From: Streptomyces sp. CB02959
GTDB taxonomy: Bacteria; Actinomycetota; Actinomycetes; Streptomycetales; Streptomycetaceae
Length of the DNA: 64,000 bases
Assembly: GCF_002803155.1 (NCBI RefSeq)
Contig: NZ_NNBP01000025.1
Location: forward strand, 1 to 64,000
Direction of reading: 5' to 3'
Shown: in pieces, positions 16,291 to 26,007 of the stretch
How the letters are laid out: each line of letters opens with the position of its first letter
Numbering within the stretch: the first letter of the stretch is position 1
Notes under the pieces: generated by a model
The model's input: only the letters and a program-made list of their open reading frames with translations
Told to the model about the DNA's origin: nothing
Database searches by the model: none
Program-made: the position numbers and the translations under genes

Positions 16291-18141
16291 ATGTGCGGAA
16301 TCACCGGATGGATCTCCTACGACAACGACCTCACCACCCAGCGCCCCGTCCTTGAGGCGATGACCCGGACCATGGCCTGCCGCGGCCCGGACGCCGACGG
16401 CATATGGCTCGCCCCGCACGCCGCGTTCGGGCACCGCCGGCTCGCCGTCATCGACATCGACGGCGGCAGGCAGCCGATGAGCGTCGAGCAGGGCGGCCGC
16501 CCCCTGATCGTCACGACCTACAGCGGCGAGGTCTACAACTACCGCGAGCTCCGGGCCGAGTTGGAGCAACTGGGCCACGCCTTCCGGACCAACAGCGACA
16601 CCGAGGTCGTGCTGCACGCCTACCTCCAGTGGGGCGAGGCGTTCGTCCAGCGCCTCAACGGCATGTACGCCTTCGCCCTCTGGGACCCGCGCACCGAGCA
16701 ACTCCTGCTGGTCCGCGACCGGATGGGCATCAAGCCGCTCTACTACTACCCGACCCGCGACGGCGTCCTGTTCGGCTCGGAGCCCAAGGCGGTGCACGCC
16801 CACCCGGACGTCCGCCCGGCCGTCGACGCCGAGGGCCTGGCCGAGCTGATCACCTTCACCAAGACGCCCGGCCACGCCGTCTACAAGGGCCTGCACGAGG
16901 TCCGCCCCGGCCACGTGGTCCGCGTCGACCGCAACGGCGTCCACGTCAGCCGCTACTGGGCCCTCGAAGCCCGCGAGCACACCGACGACCTCGACACCAC
17001 CATCGCCCGGGTCCGCGAGCTGCTCGACGACATCGTCGCCCGCCAGCTGATCGCCGACGTCCCGCTGTGCACCCTGCTCTCCGGCGGCCTGGACTCCTCG
17101 GCCATCACCGCGCTCGCCGCCAAGGCGCTGGCCGCCCAGGGCAGCGGCCCGGTCCGCTCGTTCGCCGTCGACTTCACCGGCTACACCGAGAACTTCACCC
17201 CCGACGACCTGCGCGGCACCCCCGACGGCCCGTACGCGCACGCCCTGGCCGAACACGTCCGCTCCGACCACCGCGACATCGTGCTGGACACCGCCGCCCT
17301 GATGGACCGCGGCCACCGCGGGGCGGTGCTCGCCGCCCGCGATCTGCCCAACGGCTTCGGCGACGGCGACACCTCCCTCTACCTGCTGTTCAAGGCGGTC
17401 CGCGAGCAGTCCACGGTCGCCCTCTCCGGCGAGTCGGCGGACGAGGTCTTCGGCGGCTACCGCTGGTTCCACGACCCGGAGGCGGTCAACGCCGACACCT
17501 TCCCCTGGGTCGCCGCGGGCGTCTCCGGCCGGTTCTCCGGCGGCAACGCGGTCCGCGAGGCCCTGCTCGACCGCGCCCTGCTCAAGCGGCTCGACCTGCC
17601 CGGCTACGAGCACCGCCGCTACCGTGAGGCGCTCGCCGAAGTCCCCTACCTGGACGGCGACACCGGCCACCAGCGCCGGATGCGCGAGGTCAGCTACCTG
17701 CACCTGACCCGCTTCGTACAGATCCTCCTGGACCGCAAGGACCGCGCCAGCATGGCCGTCGGCCTGGAGGTCCGGGTCCCGTTCTGCGACCACCGCCTGG
17801 TCGACTACGTCTTCAACACCCCGTGGGCGATGAAGACGTTCGACGGCCGGGAGAAGTCGCTGCTGCGCGCCGCCACCCGCGACGTGCTGCCCGACGTGGT
17901 CGCCGACCGCGTCAAGAGCCCCTACCCCAGCACCCAGGACCCCGGCTACAACGAGGCGCTCCGCGGCGAGCTCAGGGAACTGGCCGCCGACCGCGACGCC
18001 CCCGTCCGCCCGCTCCTGGACTCCGGGGTGCTCGCCGAGGCCACCGCCGCCGGCGCCGACCACGACATCCGCCCCGGCGCCGAACTCGCCCTCGGCATGG
18101 ACGCCTGGCTCCGTACCACCGGCACCACCCTGGAGTTGTAG
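16291..18141 (+). CDS. asnB: Asparagine synthetase (glutamine-hydrolysing)
   Basis: A 616-residue AsnB. The N-terminal class II glutaminase starts MCGITGW with the nucleophile Cys2 and has RGPDADG. The synthetase domain has the PP-loop LSGGLDSS near residue 264, the SGESADEVFGGY motif and FCDHRLVDY. It makes asparagine from aspartate, glutamine and ATP. The start is fixed because Cys2 must follow the initiator Met; AAGGAGGAGC lies upstream. An amidating role in a secondary pathway is possible for the family, but no such cluster is seen. Confidence 0.95.
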   Translation: MCGITGWISYDNDLTTQRPVLEAMTRTMACRGPDADGIWLAPHAAFGHRRLAVIDIDGGRQPMSVEQGGRPLIVTTYSGEVYNYRELRAELEQLGHAFRTNSDTEVVLHAYLQWGEAFVQRLNGMYAFALWDPRTEQLLLVRDRMGIKPLYYYPTRDGVLFGSEPKAVHAHPDVRPAVDAEGLAELITFTKTPGHAVYKGLHEVRPGHVVRVDRNGVHVSRYWALEAREHTDDLDTTIARVRELLDDIVARQLIADVPLCTLLSGGLDSSAITALAAKALAAQGSGPVRSFAVDFTGYTENFTPDDLRGTPDGPYAHALAEHVRSDHRDIVLDTAALMDRGHRGAVLAARDLPNGFGDGDTSLYLLFKAVREQSTVALSGESADEVFGGYRWFHDPEAVNADTFPWVAAGVSGRFSGGNAVREALLDRALLKRLDLPGYEHRRYREALAEVPYLDGDTGHQRRMREVSYLHLTRFVQILLDRKDRASMAVGLEVRVPFCDHRLVDYVFNTPWAMKTFDGREKSLLRAATRDVLPDVVADRVKSPYPSTQDPGYNEALRGELRELAADRDAPVRPLLDSGVLAEATAAGADHDIRPGAELALGMDAWLRTTGTTLEL

Positions 18142-18279
18142 CCCCCGGACGTCCGCCTCCGGGCACGGTGGCCGCTCCTGACGCACAATGGATGCGACAA
18201 AACCGCGCACCCCGCGCCGGCGGATCCGCGCACCCGCGCACCCGCCGTCCGCGTCACCACCAGCACCAGGAGCGCCACC

Positions 18280-18669
18280 GTGTCCCCGCACACCCTGACG
18301 ATCACCATCGACCCGGCGGCGGCCGAGGCCCCGTTCGAGCAGGTTCGCACGCAGATCGCCGACCAGGCCCGGACCGGCACCCTGCCGGTCGGCCACAAAC
18401 TCCCCACCGTCCGCGGCCTCGCCGAGGAACTGGGTCTGGCCGCCAACACCGTCGCCAAGGCGTACCGTGCCCTGGAGACCGACGGGGTGATCGAGACCCG
18501 CGGCCGCAACGGCAGCTTCGTCGCCGCGGCCGGTGACGCCGCCGACAAGGAGGCCGCCGCGGCCGCCGCGGTCTACGCCCACCGCGCCCAGCGCCTCGGC
18601 CTGGACCGCGCCGCCGCGCTCGCCGCCGTCACCGACGCGCTGCGCGCCACGTACGACACCGGTGACTGA
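18280..18669 (+). CDS. Small GntR-family regulator (YtrA-like)
   Basis: A 129-residue protein with a winged helix-turn-helix (about residues 15-85; LPTVRGLAEELGLAANTVAKAYRALE) and a short helical tail without a ligand domain. This is the layout of YtrA-type GntR regulators. Those usually control ABC transporters, but none is adjacent. The GTG start at 18280 follows CAGGAG. It is 73 bp upstream of the dimethylargininase gene on the same strand, so it may be co-transcribed. Confidence 0.85.
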   Translation: MSPHTLTITIDPAAAEAPFEQVRTQIADQARTGTLPVGHKLPTVRGLAEELGLAANTVAKAYRALETDGVIETRGRNGSFVAAAGDAADKEAAAAAAVYAHRAQRLGLDRAAALAAVTDALRATYDTGD

Positions 18670-18742
18670 CCGCACCGGCACCCGACCAGGCGGCGGGGGC
18701 CGGACCAGGCGGCCAGGCCCCCGCCCAGCCCCGGAGGAGACC

Positions 18743-19534
18743 ATGCCCAGTCGGCTCGCCCTCGTCCGACGCCCCGGCCCCCGCCTCGCCGACGGCCTGG
18801 TCACCCACATGGACCGGCAGCCGGTGGACCCCGCGCTGGCCCTGCGCCAGTGGGAGGCGTACGTCCAGGCACTGCGCGACCACGGCTGGCGGACCACCGA
18901 GGTGGCCCCCGCCGACGACTGCCCCGACGCGGTCTTCGTCGAGGACACCATGGTCGTCTTCCGCAATGTCGCCCTGCTCGCCCGCTCCGGCGCCGACTCC
19001 CGCCGCCCCGAGCTCCCGGCCGCCCGCGAGGCCGCCGAGGCGCTCGGCTGCTCCCTCAACGCGGTCCGCGCCCCCGGCACGCTCGACGGCGGCGACGTCC
19101 TCAAGGTCGGGGACACCGTCTACGTGGGCCGCGGCTGCCGCACCAACGCCGAGGGGGTGCGCCAACTCCGGTCCGCCTTCGAGCCGTTGGGCGCCCGGGT
19201 CGTCGCGGTGCCGCTCAAGCGGGTGCTGCACCTCAAATCGGCGGTCACCGCCCTCCCGGACGGCACCGTCATCGGCTACCTGCCCCTGGTCGAGACCCCG
19301 TCGGTCTTCCCGCAGTTCCGGCCGGTCCTGGAGGAGGCCGGTGCCCACGTCGTCCTCCTGGGCGGCGACGCGCTCCTGATGGCCGCCTCCGCGCCCCGGA
19401 CCGCCCAGCTGTTCACCCGGCTCGGCTACCGTCCGGTCGTCGTCGACATCAGCGAGTTCGAAAAGCGGGAGGGCTGCGTCACCTGCCTGTCGGTACGCCT
19501 GCGCGACCTGCCGGAGCGCGCCCGGCAGAGCTGA
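18743..19534 (+). CDS. ddaH: Dimethylarginine dimethylaminohydrolase (DDAH)
   Basis: A 263-residue amidinotransferase-fold enzyme. Family residues visible are VFVEDTMVV, GTLDGGDVLK, the catalytic His in LHLKSAVTAL, and the nucleophile Cys in EGCVTCLSVRLR near residue 245. The enzyme converts methylated arginine to citrulline and methylamine. The length matches bacterial DDAH. GGAGGAGA precedes the ATG. It could instead hydrolyse another guanidino compound. Confidence 0.9.
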   Translation: MPSRLALVRRPGPRLADGLVTHMDRQPVDPALALRQWEAYVQALRDHGWRTTEVAPADDCPDAVFVEDTMVVFRNVALLARSGADSRRPELPAAREAAEALGCSLNAVRAPGTLDGGDVLKVGDTVYVGRGCRTNAEGVRQLRSAFEPLGARVVAVPLKRVLHLKSAVTALPDGTVIGYLPLVETPSVFPQFRPVLEEAGAHVVLLGGDALLMAASAPRTAQLFTRLGYRPVVVDISEFEKREGCVTCLSVRLRDLPERARQS

Positions 19535-19576
19535 CGGATCGTCATTTCGCGGCCGCCGCCGGGGCATCCTTGCCCC

Positions 19577-20542
19577 ATGAGCAACCTCGACCTCAGACCC
19601 ACCCCCACCCGCTGCGGCGGCAACCGCCGTACCGGCCCGGTACACGAGCTCCAGACCGGCAAACAGGTCCCGCTCGGCGAGAGCACCGTGGTCCGCCGCC
19701 TGCTGCCCAACCTCGGCCGCCGCATGGTCGGCGCCTGGTGCTTCGTGGACCACTACGGCCCCGACAACATCGCCGACGAACCCGGCATGCAGGTCCCGCC
19801 GCACCCGCACATGGGCCTGCAGACCGTCAGCTGGCTCCGCGAAGGGGAGGTCCTGCACCGCGACAGCCTCGGCTCCCTCCAGACCGTCCGCCCCGGCGAA
19901 CTGGGCCTGATGACCGCGGGCCGCGCCATCGCCCACTCCGAGGAGTCCCCGCCCCGGCACCCCGCCGTCCTGCACGGCGCCCAGCTCTGGGTGGCGCTGC
20001 CCGGCGCCCACCGCGCCACCGCCCCCGCCTTCGAGCACCACGCCGACCTGCCCGTCGTCACCGGGGGCGGCGGCCTCCGCGCCACCGTCATCCTCGGCGA
20101 ACTGGCCGGCGCCGCCTCGCCCGGCACCGCCTACACCCCGCTGGTCGGCGCCGACCTCGCCCTCGCGCCGGGCACCGACGCCCGGCTCCCCCTCGACCCG
20201 GACCTCGAGTACGCCGCACTGGCCATCTCGGGCGCCCCCGAGGTCGACGGCGTCCCGCTGGCCCCCGGCTCGCTGCTCTACCTCGGCTGCGGCCGCTCCG
20301 AGCTCCCGCTGCGCGCCGCCGAAGCCGGCGACCTGCTCCTCCTCGGTGGCGAACCCTTCGAGGAGGAGATCGTCATGTGGTGGAACTTCGTCGGGCGCAC
20401 CGGTGACGAGATCGCCGCCGCCCGCGCGGCGTGGAACGCCGGCGGTGACGGCTTCGGGACCGTCCACGGCTACGCCGGCGACCGGCTGCTCGCCCCGGAA
20501 CTCCCGCCGGTACCGCTCAAACCGCGGGGCCGGGCGCGCTGA
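19577..20542 (+). CDS. Pirin-family bicupin protein
   Basis: A 321-residue protein with an N-terminal pirin cupin. The metal ligands are visible in PHPHMGLQTVSW, the His of EVLHRDSLG and the Glu of HSEESP. A pirin C-terminal cupin follows. Some bacterial pirins have quercetinase activity and others are regulatory; the sequence does not decide. It lies 42 bp after ddaH on the same strand and ends before a hairpin. Confidence 0.9.
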   Translation: MSNLDLRPTPTRCGGNRRTGPVHELQTGKQVPLGESTVVRRLLPNLGRRMVGAWCFVDHYGPDNIADEPGMQVPPHPHMGLQTVSWLREGEVLHRDSLGSLQTVRPGELGLMTAGRAIAHSEESPPRHPAVLHGAQLWVALPGAHRATAPAFEHHADLPVVTGGGGLRATVILGELAGAASPGTAYTPLVGADLALAPGTDARLPLDPDLEYAALAISGAPEVDGVPLAPGSLLYLGCGRSELPLRAAEAGDLLLLGGEPFEEEIVMWWNFVGRTGDEIAAARAAWNAGGDGFGTVHGYAGDRLLAPELPPVPLKPRGRAR

Positions 20543-20550
20543 CCCGGCCG

Positions 20551-20571
20551 GCGGCCGGAGGCTCCGGCCGC
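20551..20571. terminator. Hairpin terminator
   Basis: A near-continuous palindrome with arms GCGGCCGGAG / CTCCGGCCGC, between the convergent pirin and AAA-ATPase genes. Confidence 0.55.
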
Positions 20572-20594
20572 GCCACCGGCAGCCCGTAACGGTG

Positions 20595-21707
<1,113 letters not shown>

Positions 21708-21857
21708 GGCGCCATGATCCGCCACACCGACCGGTCGCGCACAAGGAATATCCGGGGGCGCGCCGAACACCCGGATCGGGGTGGTGTTCCGCGGGCGGTC
21801 CGTGCGCCGGAACGCGCCCTGTTGGCGCCCGCATGGCCCGCCCTAGGGTGGTCCGCC

Positions 21858-22076
21858 GTGCGACGTCGTGGTGAGGAACGTCAGGGGCGGCCGGACAGGC
21901 CGGAGCGGGCGGCCCGCGGCCGTCTGCGGGGGCGTCGGGGGACGGCCTTCGGGGTGGCGGTCGTGGTCGGGGTGGCGGCGCTGGCGCTGCTGCTGGTGAT
22001 GTGCGGGGCGGAGGGCGGATCCGGGGAACGGTCCCGGGCGGGAACGGCAGCCGTCGGCGGACCCCGCACCGGTTGA
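21858..22076 (+). CDS. Small single-pass membrane protein, hypothetical
   Basis: A 72-residue protein from a GTG start with AGGGTGG six bases upstream. A very Arg-rich N-terminus (about 30 residues) is followed by one hydrophobic helix (FGVAVVVGVAALALLLVM), a Cys and a short Gly/Ser tail. No family was recognised. The positive-inside layout is plausible for a real small membrane protein, but the Arg-rich part could also arise by chance in high-GC DNA. Confidence 0.45.
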   Translation: MRRRGEERQGRPDRPERAARGRLRGRRGTAFGVAVVVGVAALALLLVMCGAEGGSGERSRAGTAAVGGPRTG

Positions 22077-22211
22077 CCCCGCCCCCGTACCCGTCCTGAC
22101 GGTGCGTCGGCACGGGGCGCCCACAGACGGCGCAATGGCCCGGCGGCGCGCCGGTCGTCCGGAGACTGTCAGCACGCCGATCCGGGGCGCCCGGTGGAAG
22201 GAGACGGTCCC

Positions 22212-22919
22212 GTGGAGCCGCCGAGCGGAGCTGCCCTGATGGTGGTCATGGTGTGCCTGACCGTGGTGACCGGGGTGCTCGACGCCGCCAGTTTCCTGAC
22301 CCTCGGTCATGTCTTCACCGCGACCCAGACCGGCAATCTGCTCTTCCTCGGCTTCGGTATCGCCGGGCAGGGCGGGCTGCCGGTGGCGGCCACGGTGGTG
22401 TCGCTCGGCGCGTTCCTGGTCGGGGCGGCGCTCGGGGCCCGGCTGGAGTCGACCCTGGCCGCCCGGGGGCGCCCGTGGTTCCCGGTCGCCCTGCTGGTCG
22501 AGGCGGCGCTGCTGGCCGGCGCGGCGGGGGCGGCCTGGGCGACCGGCCCGGCCCGCGAACTGGCGGACGGTCAGCGCTACGCCGCCATCGCCCTGATGGC
22601 GGTGGCGATGGGGATGCGCAACGTCACCGCGATGCGGGTCGCCGCCCCGGACCTCAGCACGACGGTGGAGACCCGCGCGATGACGGCCCTGGTGAGCGGT
22701 TCCGTGCTGGGCGGCGACCGGCGGCTGGGCTACGGCAGCCACGCCGTGCCCCGCCGGGGCGGCTCGGTGGGCGCGATGCTCGCGGGCGGGCTGCTGGGGG
22801 CGTGGCTGATCGGGCTGGGCACCCGTACGTCGCTGGTGGTGCTGCTGGCGGCGGTCACCGTCGCGGCCACCGCCTTCCTCGTCCCCGGGCTCGCCCACGG
22901 GCGGAACGCCGACGGCTGA
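22212..22919 (+). CDS. DUF1275 (YoaK-like) membrane protein
   Basis: A 235-residue protein with about six membrane helices. DUF1275 features are visible: TGVLDAASFLTLGHVFTATQTGN at the start of the domain, and MGMRNVTAMRVAAPDLSTTV in the middle. The function of the family is unknown. The GTG at 22212 was preferred to the GTG at 22194 because AAGGAG lies 8 bases before it. Confidence 0.85.
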   Translation: MEPPSGAALMVVMVCLTVVTGVLDAASFLTLGHVFTATQTGNLLFLGFGIAGQGGLPVAATVVSLGAFLVGAALGARLESTLAARGRPWFPVALLVEAALLAGAAGAAWATGPARELADGQRYAAIALMAVAMGMRNVTAMRVAAPDLSTTVETRAMTALVSGSVLGGDRRLGYGSHAVPRRGGSVGAMLAGGLLGAWLIGLGTRTSLVVLLAAVTVAATAFLVPGLAHGRNADG

Positions 22920-22998
22920 CCGGTCGGCCGTCGGCGTCCGCACCCGCCGGTCCCCTCGCGGGGTCCGCTACCGGGCGGCCCTCAGCGGGCGGTTCCCG

Positions 22999-24237
22999 TT
23001 ACGGGACGAGCTTCAGCAGCTTGTTGGGCGAGCCGCTGCCGGGGCTGGTCACGACCCCGGAGGTGGCGCCGTTCACCAGGGCCGTGGCGACCTGGGCCGG
23101 AGTGGCCGTCGGATGCCCGGCGAGGTAGACCGCGGCGGCGCCCGCGACGTGCGGGGTGGCCATCGAGGTCCCGGAGATGGTGTTGGTGGCGGTGTCGCTG
23201 GTGTTCCAGGCGCTGGTGATGCTGCTGCCGGGCGCGAAGAGGTCCACCCGGGAGCCGTAGTTGGAGTACGAGGCGCGGGCGTCGGTCGAGGTCGTCGCGC
23301 CGACGGTGATGGCCTCGGGGACCCGGGCGGGGGAGTAGTTCTGTGCGTTCGCGCCCGAATTTCCGGCCGCGATGGCGTAGGTCACGCCGCTCTTGATGGA
23401 GTTCTGCACGGCGGTGTCGAGCGCCGCGTCCGGGCCGCCGCCCAGCGAGACGTTCGCCGCCGACGGGCCCTTGTGGTTCTTGGTGACCCAGTCGATGCCC
23501 GCGACCACCTGGGCGGTGGTGCCGGAACCGGAGTTGTCCAGCACCCGCACGGCGACGATCTTCGCCTTCTTGGCGACGCCGTACGAGCTGCCGGCGATGT
23601 TCGCCGCGACGTGGGTGCCGTGGCCGTTGCCGTCCTGGGCGACGTTGTCGTTGTCGATCGCGTCGTAGCCGTTCGACGCCCGGCCGCCGAACTCCTGGTG
23701 GGAGATCCGGACGCCGGTGTCGATGACGTACACGGTGGCGCCGGAGCCGGCGGTGGTGGGGTAGGTGTACTTCTTGTCCAGCGGCAGCTTCGCCTGGTCG
23801 ATCCGGTCCAGGCCCCAGGACGGCGGGTTGTTCTGGGTGTCCAGGGCGTGCACGGTGCGGTCCTGGTAGACGCGGTCGACGGCGGGGTCGGCCGCCAGCC
23901 GTCTCGCCTGGGCCTCGGACAGGGTGGCGGCATAGCCGTTGAGCGCGGCCGTGTAGGTGCGCTTGACGGTGCCTCCGTAGGCGGATATCACGCCGCGGCC
24001 GTCCGCCGACACCGCCTTGAGGCCGGCGCTCGGCTTGAGCGTGACGAGGTAGCTGCCGTGCACCGCGTCCGCGGCACCGGCGCCGACGACGGTGCCCTGG
24101 GCGGGTGCCGCCTGGGCGGGCAGGGCCAGGGCGCCGAGGGTGGCGGCGGCGGTGGCCGCGGTGACCGCCGCGGCGATCCGCAGGGTGTGGGTACGCCGGC
24201 GGGCGGCGTGGGGGGTGGTGGAACGCATCACTGCCAT
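22999..24237 (-). CDS. Secreted subtilisin-like serine protease (S8) with I9 propeptide
   Basis: A 412-residue protein. A long twin-Arg-containing signal sequence (residues 1 to about 42) ends ALPAQAA. An inhibitor-I9 propeptide (about 55-130) begins GSYLVTLKPSAG. The S8 catalytic domain has Asp in VYVIDTGV, His in GNGHGTHVAA and Ser in GTSMATPHVAG. It is the proteinase K-like subfamily typical of Streptomyces extracellular proteases. The ATG at 24237 follows AGGAGG. It is divergent from the GDSL esterase. Confidence 0.93.
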   Translation of the reverse strand: MAVMRSTTPHAARRRTHTLRIAAAVTAATAAATLGALALPAQAAPAQGTVVGAGAADAVHGSYLVTLKPSAGLKAVSADGRGVISAYGGTVKRTYTAALNGYAATLSEAQARRLAADPAVDRVYQDRTVHALDTQNNPPSWGLDRIDQAKLPLDKKYTYPTTAGSGATVYVIDTGVRISHQEFGGRASNGYDAIDNDNVAQDGNGHGTHVAANIAGSSYGVAKKAKIVAVRVLDNSGSGTTAQVVAGIDWVTKNHKGPSAANVSLGGGPDAALDTAVQNSIKSGVTYAIAAGNSGANAQNYSPARVPEAITVGATTSTDARASYSNYGSRVDLFAPGSSITSAWNTSDTATNTISGTSMATPHVAGAAAVYLAGHPTATPAQVATALVNGATSGVVTSPGSGSPNKLLKLVP

Positions 24238-24551
24238 CGCGAGGGATTCCTCCTCATCGGTGGCGCGCCGTGGTGCGCGCGCAGGTGGGTCGTACGGGGT
24301 CGTACGCAATCGGTCGATCTGCGAAAGTCCGTGACCGATCGTCAAAAGGTTCGATGAGTCGCCCTCAGGTATCAAGACTCCCAACGGGATGTCATATGCA
24401 CGTCATGGAAAGGCAATGACGCCGCAGTGATGAAACCTGACAGACCGGCGGATTGGCCGTGAACTCTGTACGACTTTTGGCATGGACACTACCGGCGACA
24501 CGGGAGTCCTGATACGACGGATCACGCAGAGATCCTGCTATGGGAGGTTCC
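24238..24551. other. Divergent control region, protease / esterase
   Basis: 314 bases without a gene. A direct repeat of GGTCGTACG lies near 24285-24305. A 7-bp dyad ATCGGTC / GACCGAT lies at 24309-24339. Both are candidate regulator sites for the protease. The segment 24340-24540 is comparatively AT-rich and probably contains the promoters. Confidence 0.4.
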
Positions 24552-25358
24552 ATGAGAGTGTCCCGTTTCGCGGCATTGACATCCGCGTTCTTCGTTGCTT
24601 CGTCGCTCGCGCTCACCGGCGCGAGCGCCGCCGCGGCAGCCCAACTCGCCGACGCCGGGGGCTATGTGGCCCTCGGCGACTCCTACTCGGCCGGCGTCGG
24701 CGCCGGCAGCTACGACAGCGGCAGCGGTGCCTGCAAGCGCAGCACCAAGGCGTATCCGGCCCTCTGGGCGGCCGCGCACTCCCCCTCGTCGTTCGACTTC
24801 ACCGCTTGTTCAGGGGCCCGTACGGGTGATGTCGTCAGCGGCCAGCTCGGCCCCCTCAGCTCCGCCACGAGCCTGGTCAGCATCACCATCGGCGGCAACG
24901 ACGCCGGATTCGCCGACACCATGACGACCTGTGCCCTCCAGGGCGAGAGTGCCTGCCTCGCCCGGATCGACCAGGCCCGCACTTACATCAAGAGCACCCT
25001 TCCCGGCAAGCTCGACACCGTGTACGCGGCGATCGCGAACAAGGCCCCGTCCGCCCGCGTCGTCGCCCTCGGGTACCCGCACTTCTACAAGCTCGACGGC
25101 GACTGCGTCGCCGGCCTCACCGAGAAGTCCCGGGCGGCCATAGACGCCGCCGCGGACGACATCAACGGCGTCATCGCCCAGCGGGCCGCCGGCCACGGCT
25201 TCTCCTTCGCCGATGTCAACCCCACCTTCGCCGGCCATGAGCTGTGCTCCGGCAGTCCGTGGTTGCACAGCGTGACCTATCCCGTCGACGAGTCCTACCA
25301 CCCCACCGCCGCCGGACAAGCCGGCGGCTACCTCCCGGTGTTCGGCTCCGCTGCGTGA
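24552..25358 (+). CDS. Secreted SGNH/GDSL-family esterase
   Basis: A 268-residue exported hydrolase. The signal peptide (about 32 residues) ends ASAAAAA. Block I LGDSYSAGVG near residue 42 carries the nucleophile Ser, block III is GGNDAGF, and block V DESYHPTAAG carries the Asp-x-x-His pair. Six Cys suggest three disulfides, as in Streptomyces GDSL lipases. The ATG at 24552 was chosen for GGGAGG four bases upstream; an in-frame ATG at 24540 lacks a ribosome site. Confidence 0.92.
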   Translation: MRVSRFAALTSAFFVASSLALTGASAAAAAQLADAGGYVALGDSYSAGVGAGSYDSGSGACKRSTKAYPALWAAAHSPSSFDFTACSGARTGDVVSGQLGPLSSATSLVSITIGGNDAGFADTMTTCALQGESACLARIDQARTYIKSTLPGKLDTVYAAIANKAPSARVVALGYPHFYKLDGDCVAGLTEKSRAAIDAAADDINGVIAQRAAGHGFSFADVNPTFAGHELCSGSPWLHSVTYPVDESYHPTAAGQAGGYLPVFGSAA

Positions 25359-25371
25359 TCTTCCGTGCACA

Positions 25372-25405
25372 GGGCGCGGAGGAGGGTCCCCCCGCCTCCG
25401 CGCCC
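25372..25405 (+). terminator. Hairpin terminator after esterase
   Basis: An 11-bp perfect stem GGGCGCGGAGG / CCTCCGCGCCC with a 12-nt loop, 14 bases after the stop codon. Confidence 0.7.
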
Positions 25406-25597
25406 ACCCTCCCGGGAGCCCCGTAACGGTCCCTCAACTCGCCCTGACACGCGCGCTGTACGTGACATTCCGTATGGTGTTCGTCAACGTCAAGGCATGG
25501 CAGGTGAATCCGTTGACCGGTCTGCACGCGTGTCCTCCAAGAGAGATAGGGTTACCCTGCCCGTTGGCCGGGTGCCCTCGTACGGGTGGGGAGAGTC

Positions 25598-25861
25598 ATG
25601 GAACAGATAACAGTGCGCAGCAGGGCGCGGGTCCCTGCCATCACATGCGGGAGCAGCGCGACCAGCGCGCGGCTCGACCGTCATCTCGCGGTGCTCGGCG
25701 GTCCCGCCATCCCGCAGCGCGAGGTGGAGGGGGCCACGTCGCTGATGCAGGAGCTCACCGCGCGTGACCACACGCGCATGAGGAAGAGCCGCGGCCACCG
25801 GGTGTCGGTGTTCGCACCGCTGCGCAGGCTGCGCCGTTCGCTCTTCGGCGGCCACGGCTGA
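25598..25861 (+). CDS. Small basic protein, hypothetical
   Basis: An 87-residue protein with no membrane helix or known domain. The C-terminal third is strongly basic (RMRKSRGHR, then PLRRLRRSLFGG). A good ribosome site (GGGGAGAG) precedes the ATG. The upstream region 25440-25590 is AT-richer than its surroundings and contains promoter-like TTGACC and TAGGGT. Nucleic-acid or membrane-surface binding is possible from charge alone. Confidence 0.6.
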   Translation: MEQITVRSRARVPAITCGSSATSARLDRHLAVLGGPAIPQREVEGATSLMQELTARDHTRMRKSRGHRVSVFAPLRRLRRSLFGGHG

Positions 25862-26007
25862 GCCGCCCCTGAAGCGGCACCACGGCTCAGGCGACCCCAC
25901 CGTCCCGGCCGGGCACGACACTGACGTCCGGTGCCTCCTTCTCACCACCCGTCACCTCGTGGCGGGTGGTTCCTCGTGTGCCCGCACCCGCATCGCGCCG
26001 CGAGGGC

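Noticed and set aside
16231..19116. 961-residue open frame opposite asnB, gntR and ddaH
   Set aside because: It covers three recognisable genes in antisense and has only low-complexity Val/Gly/Asp content.
22194..22211. Earlier GTG start for the DUF1275 gene
   Set aside because: It would place the AAGGAG ribosome site inside the coding region; the GTG at 22212 fits that site.
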